From RGIG4608 sp964413365 (lineage in GTDB: Bacteria; Bacillota; Clostridia; Oscillospirales; CAG-272), in the NCBI GenBank assembly GCA_964413365.1, contig CAYPRM010000029.1:1-16041 (forward strand): DNA of 16,041 nucleotides. Direction: 5' to 3'. Position 1 is the first letter of the stretch; each line of letters opens with the position of its first letter. The notes below the pieces were generated by a model. It did not search any database, was not told where the DNA came from, and worked only from the letters and a program-made list of their open reading frames with translations. A program made the position numbers and the translations under genes. Shown here piece after piece: positions 1 through 6,904 of this stretch.

Positions 1-1
1 T

Positions 2-61
2 TTTTGTATGATATACTCTACTCGTGATCTTATCAAGCCTCTTGTTATTATCGAAAAATAA
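2..61 (+). CDS. possible C-terminal end of a rightward gene
   Basis: From base 2 one plus-strand frame stays open to a TAA at 59-61, coding 19 residues that end in DLIKPLVIIEK. The other two plus frames hit stops within the first 27 bases. A hairpin able to terminate rightward transcription begins 12 bases after the stop, which is what the end of a gene would look like. The fragment is too short to assign a family, and an open stretch this short can occur by chance. Confidence 0.3.
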   Translation, partial: FCMIYSTRDLIKPLVIIEK

Positions 62-72
62 TCAAGCAAACA

Positions 73-100
73 AAAAGTGACTTCCTCGGAAGTCACTTTT
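73..100. terminator. bidirectional intrinsic terminator
   Basis: Bases 73-85 and 88-100 are perfect reverse complements, giving a stem of about 12 bp with a tight CTCG loop. The stem ends in A/T runs on both sides: TTTTATTTTTATT to the right and TTTTTGTTT on the minus strand. It can stop the leftward SPFH gene, which ends 12 bases away, and any rightward gene ending near base 61. Confidence 0.85.
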
Positions 101-111
101 ATTTTTATTGG

Positions 112-1062
112 TTAATCGTCGCAGCAAGCGTCCTTCTTGGGAGGAGTCACGGGCTTGGGAGCGCAATCTGTTGCGTCGCCGAGGCCTGTCGTCTCCGAGA
201 AAACGACGTTCTTCTTCGTCATCTCGACCGTATCCGTGGGAATGATGAGCTTTGCGGCAGTTCCGTTAGCCATCTCAATAAGAGCCTCATATCTCTTAAG
301 CTCGATCACCTCGGGAGTGGGGCAAGCCGCCATAACGGCACGCAGACCGTCAGCCTCTGCCTGCTTCTGGAGCAAAAGTGCCTTCGCCTCACCCTCTGCA
401 CGGGCAATGCGAGCATCTCTCTCACCCTCTGCCTCAAGGACCATAGCCTCCTTATCACCCTGCGCACGGGTAATAACAGCCTGCTTGTGTCCCTCAGCCT
501 CAAGCAAGGTCTCACGCCTTGCACGCTCTGCCTTCATCTGCTTCTCCATGGATTCGCGGATATCTGCGGAGGGGGTGATGTTTCTGATCTCAACACGGGT
601 AACGCGGATACCCCACTCGTCCGTCGCGCGGTCGAGGCACTCGGTCATCTTTGCGTTGATGCTGTCACGCGAGGTGAGGGATTCATCAAGCGTAAGCTCG
701 CCGACGATGTTACGGAGAGTCGTGGTCGTGAGGTTCGCAAGAGCCTCAACGGGGTTTGCCGCACCGTATGCGTAAAGCTGGGGATCAAATGTCTTGTGAT
801 AAACGACCGCGTCTATCGTGAGAGGAACGTTATCACTCGTAATTACGGACTGGGGCGGTGTATCGAGCACCTTTTCCTTGGTCGTAGCTCTTGCAACTAC
901 TCTGTCAACACCGAAGGGGAAGAGGAAATGAAGTCCCGGCTCCCAGATGGCGTGAAATTTACCGAGACGCTCAATAACAAAGGACTCGGTATGGGGTACT
1001 ACCTTGATGCAGGATATTGCTATGATAGCAAGCAATACCAAAATAATAATAGCGATCATCAT
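112..1062 (-). CDS. SPFH/band-7 (stomatin/prohibitin-like) membrane protein
   Basis: 316 aa. The protein starts with one hydrophobic anchor (residues 2-19), followed by a band-7/SPFH domain (about 20-180) with the typical opening VVPHTESFVIERLGKF and a G-L-H-F-L-F-P-F turn. Next comes an Ala/Glu-rich coiled coil (about 165-245) built on repeated AEGE/AQGD segments. The family forms large membrane-attached oligomers that organise membrane microdomains and often assist proteases; the specific role here is unknown. It resembles the QmcA/stomatin branch, but no NfeD partner is adjacent. The short tail after about residue 295 is Pro/Lys-rich and ends in CCDD. The first ATG (1060-1062) follows AAAGGAG at good spacing. 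A consensus promoter lies just upstream and a terminator follows, so it is probably transcribed alone. Confidence 0.9.
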   Translation of the reverse strand: MMIAIIILVLLAIIAISCIKVVPHTESFVIERLGKFHAIWEPGLHFLFPFGVDRVVARATTKEKVLDTPPQSVITSDNVPLTIDAVVYHKTFDPQLYAYGAANPVEALANLTTTTLRNIVGELTLDESLTSRDSINAKMTECLDRATDEWGIRVTRVEIRNITPSADIRESMEKQMKAERARRETLLEAEGHKQAVITRAQGDKEAMVLEAEGERDARIARAEGEAKALLLQKQAEADGLRAVMAACPTPEVIELKRYEALIEMANGTAAKLIIPTDTVEMTKKNVVFSETTGLGDATDCAPKPVTPPKKDACCDD

Positions 1063-1113
1063 AATTTTCTCCTTTTCGTGTTTTATGTAAATAAATTTAC
1101 ATTTACTAAAATA

Positions 1114-1142
1114 ATATTACCACAAATGTGTCCGCTTGTCAA
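1114..1142 (-). promoter_or_regulatory. sigma-A promoter of the SPFH gene
   Basis: On the minus strand, -35 TTGACA (1137-1142) and -10 TAATAT (1114-1119) are separated by exactly 17 bases. The -10 box lies about 50 bases before the ATG at 1062. Confidence 0.8.
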
Positions 1143-1178
1143 TCGCAAGGCGGCATTATTTACACTTTTGTGCCTTTT

Positions 1179-1213
1179 GGGAGGGCAATAACGCTCCGCG
1201 GTGCGCCCTTCCC
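1179..1213. other. imperfect hairpin in the SPFH upstream region
   Basis: GGGAGGGC (1179-1186) can pair with GCCCTTCCC (1205-1213), with one bulge and a GC-rich loop. It has no T-run on either side, so it is not an obvious terminator. It sits between two possible minus-strand promoters and could structure a longer leader. Its function is unknown. Confidence 0.3.
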
Positions 1214-1227
1214 TCTCCTGTGATAAC

Positions 1228-1256
1228 ATTATACCACATATACGCACGGGTTAAAA
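1228..1256 (-). promoter_or_regulatory. possible second, upstream promoter of the SPFH gene
   Basis: A perfect minus-strand -10 TATAAT (1228-1233) has a poor -35 candidate, TTTTAA (1251-1256), 17 bases upstream. If active it would give a leader of about 160 bases and form a tandem pair with the stronger promoter at 1114-1142. Confidence 0.35.
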
Positions 1257-1312
1257 GGGTATTCGGTGCAAAATAAGTACTATTATTTCCGCATTTCCTG
1301 CAAAATAACCGC

Positions 1313-1354
1313 AAATCAAAAACGCCGTCCCCGAGGGGACGGCGTTTTTGATTT
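1313..1354. terminator. strong intrinsic terminator after the pectinesterase gene
   Basis: A 20-bp perfect inverted repeat (1313-1332 with 1335-1354) has a GC-rich core, CGCCGTCCCC/GGGGACGGCG, and A/T flanks that form the U-run on either strand. It begins 14 bases after the leftward stop codon at 1368-1370. Confidence 0.9.
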
Positions 1355-1367
1355 ATTTGTTAAGCTA

Positions 1368-4300
1368 TCAGTCAGCTCTTGCCGCTGTGGAGACAACTAT
1401 GGAGTAAAGGTATACCTGAGCGTCCGCGGTGATAACGACCGTGGTGTTCTCGGCGAATGTCCATTCCTGTGTATCCAATGTAGCCGCTGTGCCGTTGATG
1501 CTGTATCCGTGGTAGTTCGGGTAGGTGGAAACGGTAACTGTCGTGCCTGCCACTACGTCAAGGGTGAGGGTGGAGGTGGCATTGATCTGAGTGTCGCTTC
1601 CTCTTGCCTTTACCTTGCCCGTCGTAGCGTCGATGGTGATATCGCCTATCGTGCCCGTGCTGCCCTCAAGAGCCTGATCGTAGGTGTAGCTCGTGCCCGT
1701 GGGGCTGGACTGACCGTTGAAGAAGTAGTAAACGTTGGTGTCAACTATCTCCTCTGTGGACTTGGGATCCCACTCGAACGAGTATGTTACCTTGCCGTTT
1801 GTCTTGCCGAAGATCGTTGCGATATCGGTATGGCTCTGTGCCTCTGCCTCGGTAAGGAAGCTCATTCCTGCGACTGCCTCGGTGATAGCGCCGTCACCCG
1901 TGTTGCCGTACTCAACGAACTTGACCGTAGCGTCGGTGGGCTTTGCGTTCATGGAAACGTATCTTTCGTTCTTGGACGAGCCGCTAAATCCCTTGGTGGA
2001 GATGTGTCCACCGAGGTCGCACTCGATGAGTGCTACTGCCGCATACTTATCCCAGCAACGTCCGATAGCGGTATTGCCGTTAGCTACAACATCAGCATCA
2101 GCCGTGAACGAGCACTTCCAGAAGATCGCACCGTACTCAACGTAGTCGGTATCTCCCTTGTTCGAGCCCTTGAATGCGGTGATATATCCGCCGTCGGTCT
2201 TGCCCGTGGTGATGGAGTGTATCACGCAGTCCTCAAAGAGGGTGGTGTTGTTCGTTCCGAAGATGAAGTCGGTCGTTCCCGAGATGTATACGCCCTTAAG
2301 GTACTGACGTCCCGTGAAGAACTCAACCGTATCCTGATATCCGATGAGCTTACCGCCGTCCATTACGAAGCGGTCAGCCTGAACGAGAAGTGCAAGTGCT
2401 CTGTGCTCGTTGTGCTTGCCCTCGCCGAACTCGGCATCGAATACTTCCTTGGAATCCCAATAGTTCCTTATCGTGATATCCTTAAGCGTGCACGCATACG
2501 CATCCTCGCGTACCGAAACGGTAGCGGTGGAGTCGGTAACGTGTACAAATCCGCTCGCGTCCGCTACACCGTAGAGCGAATCCCAGCAGATAGCACTGCT
2601 CGCGCCCTTTCCGACGATCGCAAGATTGGGAATGGTTATCTCTATCTTCTCATAATATACGTGATCGGAGACCTCGATGATCTTCTTTGCGTCCTTGGGA
2701 GCGGACTCAAGGAAATCGAGAGCCTGCTGTATCGTTATGAAAATGTTATAGCCGTCAACGATCGTACCGACAGCGCCCTCATAGGTCTTGTCAACTCTTA
2801 CCTGATATACGTCATTTACGATGGATGCTTCTGCATCGACCACGTAAACATTGACCGCTTTCAAAACATCCTTATTCTCAAGGGTTGTGCCGAGATACTT
2901 TACCGTGAGCATCCTTATGCCTGCAGCGGTGGAGTCAAAGCCCGTTACCTCGTACTGACTGTCGCCGAGTATGAAGCTCTTTTCCTTCTCACCGCACCTT
3001 GCAACAAGTGTTACGGAAAGCCCCTTGGGATCAAAGGTATCGCCTATACCGTACACCTCGCGGAAGCTGTGGTTGAAGTAAACACCGTTTCCTGCGGAGC
3101 TGTTCTGAGCGAGCTTCTCTATCGCATCAAAGCCAAGCTCTATCGAGGAGGGCGCGTATACTGTAATATTGAATGTGATGGGATTGTAATCCTTATATTT
3201 GAGCACGACAGGATATACGCCTGCCTCGGTAAGTCTTACCGCGCTCTGATCTATCGTTACAAGGCTGAGGTCAAGTGCCTCGCTCTTGCCGTTTGCAAAT
3301 ACCTTGTTAAGACGAAGCTCGCTGAAATCAGGCTCCTCGCCAAGAAGGTAGTCAACATTTCCCTCGGAAACGAGCTCAAAGCCCGACTCCTCGGATTTTT
3401 CTGCTATGCAATCAAGGGAAAGCTCGTAGATATCAATAGTTCCCGAAACACGGCTGATCTGCCACTCGCCCTCGGTAACGTCAACAGTAAGTCTTACAAG
3501 GGGACTGCTGTTGTTTGCACCGTCAAATTCAAGTTCCTGCGTCGTTCCGTCAGGCGCCGTGATCTTTACCTTCTGGGTATTAGCACCGCTCGAGCCGTTC
3601 TGAATAACGAAGCTGAGCTTGCCCGTGCCGTTGACCTTTATCTTGATAGCGTGGGCACTTCCGCCGAGCTTTACGGAAACGGTGAAGGTTACCTTCTCGC
3701 CCGTTACAGGATCGGTAAAGTTCTTGGTCCTGTTTCTTATCTCCGTACCCGAAACGATGGTGAACGGGCCGTTTACGCTGTCAGCACTGAGCGTTTGTGC
3801 TGTAAGAGTGCTTACATTGAGGTAGTAATGCACCTTCTCATAGCCCTCGGGGATATATTCCTCGCCGCAAATGTCGCACTTGTAATCCTTATCCTCGTCT
3901 ACGCACTCGCTGGCATCCTCGCCGCAAATGTCGCACTTGTGATCCTTGTCCTCATCTACGCACTCGCTGNNNNNNNNNNNNNNNNNNNNNNNNNNNNNNN
4001 NNNNNNNNNNNNNNNNNNNNNNNNNNNNNNNNNNNNNNNNNNNNNNNNNNNNNNNNNNNNNNNNNNNNNAGCGCTTCGCCGCAGGTGTCGCACTTGTGAT
4101 CCTTGTCCTCGTCTGCGCACTCGCTGAGCGCTTCGCCGCAGGTGTCGCACTTGTGATCCTTGTCCTCGTCTGCGCACTCGCCGAGCACTTCGCCGCAGGT
4201 GTCGCACTTGTGATCCTTGTCCTCGTCTGCGTGATCGGTATGGGAAGGCTCTGCAGGACGTTCAAGTTCCGCACCGCAAACGTCGCAAAGGTAGTCGCCG

Positions 4301-4515
4301 TCCTCATCCACATGCTCGGTGTGAGGAGGCTCCTCCTGACCGAAATCTGCGCCGCAAACGTCGCAGAGGCCGTCGCCGTTCGCATCAACGTGCGTTGTGT
4401 GAGTGGGGCCGAACATACTGTCCCAAAGATTCTTGATATTATCCCCGAATTCACACGAGGTCAATGTGCAAGCAACAAGACAGCATACTAAAGTAAGTAC
4501 TAACAGTTTTTTCAT
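1368..4515 (-). CDS. lipoprotein pectin methylesterase (CE8) with CDxCG repeat stalk; interrupted by assembly gap
   Basis: Predicted to remove methyl esters from pectin at the cell surface. Order: lipoprotein signal with lipobox LTSC (Cys21); at least seven DxDxD-CDxCG repeats; a beta-rich module starting KVHYYLNVST; an Ig-like segment; the CE8 beta-helix; a C-terminal beta module. CE8 hallmarks are GYQDTV (Asp codon 2331-2333), SGTTDFIFG (Asp 2268-2270) and AIGRCWDKY (Arg 2058-2060), matching the two catalytic Asp and the Arg of the family. The usual Gln of HQAVAL is Arg here (HRALAL, codon 2400-2402). The ATG at 4515 follows GAGAGGAAAA; an upstream in-frame ATG at 4536 lacks its own binding site. 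The 100-N gap shifts the apparent frame, but the flanks rejoin in repeat phase, so I treat it as one intact gene. About 1015 residues are visible. Confidence 0.85.
3855..4404 (-). repeat. 57-bp tandem repeats coding DEDKDHKCDTCGE units
   Basis: Seven visible protein units have the form (H/C)xDxDxDxxCDxCGxx. Near the gap they are 19 residues (57 bp) and nearly identical: the motif recurs at 4070, 4127 and 4184, and on the other side at 3864 and 3921. The two N-terminal units are longer (about 27 aa), with Pro/Glu linkers. Units left of the gap say CDIC with GTAGATGAG codons, while units right of it say CDTC with GCAGACGAG codons, so the two sides have diverged. The DxDxD run resembles a calcium-loop pattern and the CxxC pair could bind metal or form disulfides; neither has been tested. 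Confidence 0.85.
3970..4069. other. assembly gap (100 N) inside the repeat array
   Basis: Exactly 100 Ns, the usual placeholder for a gap of unknown size. It lies in near-identical 57-bp repeats, where short-read assembly commonly breaks. Removing the Ns joins GCGCT to CAGCGAG on the minus strand, which is exactly how consecutive units join at 4127, and this restores one reading frame. The true gap is therefore probably zero or a multiple of 57 bp. Confidence 0.9.
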
Positions 4516-4570
4516 AATGCTTTTCCTCTCTATCATTACTCCCCGACTGCGCCGAGGGCTTTACAGTTTA

Positions 4571-4599
4571 ATTATATTACTGTTATGTAAATTTTTCAA
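4571..4599 (-). promoter_or_regulatory. promoter of the pectinesterase gene
   Basis: On the minus strand, -35 TTGAAA (4594-4599) and -10 TATAAT (4571-4576) are 17 bases apart, with the -10 about 55 bases before the ATG at 4515. Confidence 0.75.
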
Positions 4600-4647
4600 G
4601 GGCATTTTGCAAATTTCGGCATAAAGTCGATACTTTAAGCGTCCGTT

Positions 4648-4664
4648 TTGTGCATATTGCACAA
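4648..4664. promoter_or_regulatory. operator-like palindrome in the divergent region
   Basis: TTGTGCA-TAT-TGCACAA is a perfect 7+7 inverted repeat with a 3-base centre. It lies about 49 bases upstream of the pectinesterase -35 box and about 90 bases upstream of the apbE -35 box. That position suits an activator or regulator of either gene. I cannot name the regulator. The rest of 4516-4754 holds only the pectinesterase promoter and a short AAATGC/GCATTT repeat near 4675-4692. Confidence 0.4.
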
Positions 4665-4754
4665 GGATATTAAAAAATGCGTCAGCATTTGCCCAAGCTC
4701 CCCCTCCCCCGGTGGAAATACCGCTTACTTCTGTTAAAAATATAACGAAAACTG

Positions 4755-4784
4755 TTGACTTTTGTCCTCTGCGTGTGATATAAT
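4755..4784 (+). promoter_or_regulatory. promoter of the apbE operon
   Basis: -35 TTGACT (4755-4760), an 18-base spacer, and -10 TATAAT (4779-4784) preceded by TGA, making an extended -10. It leaves a leader of about 75 bases, in which GTGGG (4805-4809) can pair with CCCAC (4819-4823). I recognise no riboswitch in the leader. Confidence 0.75.
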
Positions 4785-4866
4785 AAGATGTTACGATCGG
4801 TAATGTGGGCTTTTTGCTCCCACGCACCGCGCGTTACACAAAATTCATTGATATGGGGTGTATTTT

Positions 4867-5904
4867 TTGAAACGCAGAGCTATACTGACAACAGTCTCCA
4901 TCTGCGCGCTGATCGTGCTCTGCGCGATCGGAGCGGCACTGCTTCCGCACCGTAGCAAAGTGCAGTACAGCGAAAATACCACCTGCTTTGATACCGTTTC
5001 CCGTATATATAGCTACGCAGGCGACTCCTCCGCTGAATTTGAAAAAAATTGCGACAGAGTCTGGGAGCTTCTCGGAAGATACCATAAGCTTCTCGATATC
5101 TATAATGAATACAGCGGAATGAACAATCTCTGCACGCTCAATAAGTGTGCCGGGGGCGATGCGATAGAGCTTGACAGAGAGCTTATCGACCTTCTGCTCT
5201 GCGCAAAGGAGATGTACACCGTAACAGGTGGCGAGATGAATATCATGATCGGCGCTGTAACCTCGCTCTGGCACGACGCAAGAGAGAGCGGCGCGGCTCT
5301 GCCCGATACGGCGTCCCTTGAGGCGGCGGCTATGCATACGAGCATCGACCTGCTCGAGATAGATGCGGATGCGTGCACAGCAAGGATTACAGATCCCTCA
5401 GCATCTATCGACGTCGGAGCTGTCGGCAAGGGCTATGCCACAGAAATGGCGGCAGAACTTCTTCAAGACCTCGGTGCTGACTCCTATGTGCTCGATATCG
5501 GCGGAAATATCCGTTGCGTCGGCACAAAGCCAAGCGGAGAGGGCTGGAGCGTCGGAATAACCGATCCTCACGATCCCGCAAGCAGTGCTGTGAGCGTCAG
5601 TATATCCGATATGTCCTGCGTTACGAGTGGGGATTATCAAAGATATTTCACCGTGAACGGTAAGCGTTACCACCATATAATTGATAAGGATACCTTAATG
5701 CCTGCCGAATATTTTTCGTCCGTTACCGTTATCTGCGAGAGCAGTGTCCTTGCCGATACGCTGTCGACCGCGCTCTTTTGTATGAGCCGTGAGGACGGGC
5801 TTGCGCTCATCTCCTCGCTCGATACAGAGGTCGATGCTGTCTGGATCACCGCGGACGGACAGCTCCATACCACGGACGGCGCGCCGATGCTTGATACACA
5901 ATAA
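4867..5904 (+). CDS. apbE: ApbE-type FAD:protein FMN transferase
   Basis: 345 aa. ApbE proteins move FMN from FAD onto a Ser/Thr of extracytoplasmic target proteins. An N-terminal hydrophobic segment (about 5-26) without a clear lipobox suggests a membrane anchor or Sec signal with the catalytic domain outside. Family motifs are present: DVGAVGKGY (182-190), LDIGGN (209-214), TSGDYQRYF followed by HHIIDKDT (269 onward), and ADTLSTALF (Asp297, in the metal-binding loop). I prefer TTG at 4867: GGGGTG sits 7 bases before it, and the same TTG-after-GGTG arrangement is used at 12175. The GTG at 4858 would lie inside that binding site. NusG_II and Gx genes follow, and this trio recurs in flavin-based electron-transfer loci, but no FMN-binding target protein is visible here. 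Confidence 0.92.
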   Translation: MKRRAILTTVSICALIVLCAIGAALLPHRSKVQYSENTTCFDTVSRIYSYAGDSSAEFEKNCDRVWELLGRYHKLLDIYNEYSGMNNLCTLNKCAGGDAIELDRELIDLLLCAKEMYTVTGGEMNIMIGAVTSLWHDARESGAALPDTASLEAAAMHTSIDLLEIDADACTARITDPSASIDVGAVGKGYATEMAAELLQDLGADSYVLDIGGNIRCVGTKPSGEGWSVGITDPHDPASSAVSVSISDMSCVTSGDYQRYFTVNGKRYHHIIDKDTLMPAEYFSSVTVICESSVLADTLSTALFCMSREDGLALISSLDTEVDAVWITADGQLHTTDGAPMLDTQ

Positions 5905-5944
5905 CGCAAAACGAAAATAAGACGCAAGGTATAAAGATATAAAA

Positions 5945-6304
5945 ATGAAAAAACAGGATCTTATTCTGATAGGAGCAATACTTGCGACCGCACTTGCGGT
6001 ACTGCTCGCCGTTTCCCTGCTCTCCGCAGAGGGCACGGAGGTCGTCGTAAGACAGGACGGGCAAGAGATCGCGAGATATCCGCTGAATACCGACGCAACC
6101 TATACGCTCGGCGATGGCACGAATATCCTCGTCATCGAGAATGGCAAGGCGTATATCTCCTATGCGACCTGCCCCGACGGACTGTGCGTCAAGCGAGGTA
6201 GGATAAGCAGAACGGGACAGAGCGTCGTTTGCCTGCCAAACAGGCTCACGGTAACGGTCGTTGGCGGCGATGCCGATAAAAACGGTGTTGACATAATGAG
6301 CTGA
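5945..6304 (+). CDS. NusG domain II-containing membrane-anchored protein
   Basis: 119 aa. One N-terminal transmembrane segment (about 5-28) is followed by a small NusG_II domain outside the cytoplasm. The family signature is clear: CPDGLCVKRGRI then VVCLPNRLTV, with Cys76, Cys81 and Cys96. Despite the name, it is not a transcription factor; such proteins accompany ApbE and Gx-type membrane proteins (compare EetA/EetB of the Listeria extracellular electron-transfer locus, from memory). Biochemical function is not established. It starts 40 bases after apbE with only a weak, distant AAGG as binding site. Its last codons carry a consensus promoter for the next gene. Confidence 0.85.
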   Translation: MKKQDLILIGAILATALAVLLAVSLLSAEGTEVVVRQDGQEIARYPLNTDATYTLGDGTNILVIENGKAYISYATCPDGLCVKRGRISRTGQSVVCLPNRLTVTVVGGDADKNGVDIMS

Positions 6305-6316
6305 CGGTTGTATAAT
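6288..6316 (+). promoter_or_regulatory. perfect consensus promoter inside the end of the NusG_II gene
   Basis: TTGACA (6288-6293), exactly 17 bases, then TATAAT (6311-6316), a perfect match to both boxes. The -35 lies within codons of the NusG_II protein and the -10 just after its stop. Start of transcription near 6323 would give a leader of about 27 bases containing the GGAGGTGG site of the Gx gene. Confidence 0.75.
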
Positions 6317-6349
6317 GTAGATAAATGCAGTATCTCGGAGGTGGCGGAA

Positions 6350-6847
6350 ATGAAAACAAGAAGGATTGCAGCCCTTGGCGTCTTCTGTGCCCTCTCCCTC
6401 GTGCTCTCCTTTGTTGAGAGCCTGCTTCCGCCGATAACTGCCGCCCTCCCGGGAATAAAAATGGGGCTCTCCAATATAGTAACGGTCTTTCTTCTGTATA
6501 GACTCGGAGGTAGGGACGCGGCGCTCGTCAATATATTGCGCGTGATCCTCTCCTCCCTACTCTTTGGAAACGTTGAGACCGCAATATTCAGCCTCGCAGG
6601 CGCAGCACTAAGCACCGCGGTAATGATACTTATGATGAAGCTCACCGACTTTTCAAGAGTCAGCGTCAGCGTCGTCGGAGGCGTGATGCATAATATGGGG
6701 CAGATCGCCGTGGCGTGCGTACTCACCGACACCGCGGAGATAGCGTACTACCTCCCGATACTCGTGATATCGGGCTGTGTGGCAGGCGTCATCGTCGGAC
6801 TTGCGGCATGGGCACTTGAATCCCGTGTGCCGAGCCTCGGCATATAA
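6350..6847 (+). CDS. Gx transporter family membrane protein (Hpre_diP_synt_I family)
   Basis: 165 aa, about five or six hydrophobic helices. The motif PGIKMGLSNIVTVFLLY near residues 34-50 and the repeated small-residue helices mark the family once annotated as heptaprenyl diphosphate synthase component I, now usually called Gx transporter. It is ECF-S-like in architecture; the substrate is unknown. The ATG at 6350 is chosen because GGAGGTGG lies 6 bases upstream; the in-frame TTG at 6308 lies inside the promoter spacer. Order ApbE-NusG_II-Gx suggests a joint role in extracytoplasmic redox or flavin handling. A small palindrome TGCCGAG-C-CTCGGCA (6828-6842) overlaps the end of the gene but has no T-run, so read-through into nfnA is likely. 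Confidence 0.85.
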   Translation: MKTRRIAALGVFCALSLVLSFVESLLPPITAALPGIKMGLSNIVTVFLLYRLGGRDAALVNILRVILSSLLFGNVETAIFSLAGAALSTAVMILMMKLTDFSRVSVSVVGGVMHNMGQIAVACVLTDTAEIAYYLPILVISGCVAGVIVGLAAWALESRVPSLGI

Positions 6848-6904
6848 ATAAAACAGGTAAAATCTATTTTTTATAAATTCACAAATAAAAAAGAGGTAAG
6901 AAAA

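Noticed and set aside
1266..4127. A 953-residue rightward open frame opposite the pectinesterase
   Set aside because: It is the antisense shadow of the CE8 gene; it has no family resemblance, and its start region contains the terminator hairpin.
1368..4454. A 1028-residue leftward frame running through the gap from an ATG at 4454
   Set aside because: Its first part is the wrong frame of the repeat array (Thr/Arg/Ala-rich, no signal or binding site). The true start is ATG 4515 with a lipoprotein signal; the frame change comes from the 100-N placeholder.
4561..4827. 88-residue leftward frame in the divergent promoter region
   Set aside because: It spans both promoters and the palindrome, has no binding site, and reads as low-complexity sequence with no recognisable domain.
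6828..6842. TGCCGAG-C-CTCGGCA as a terminator between Gx and nfnA
   Set aside because: The loop would be too tight and no T-run follows; read-through is more likely.
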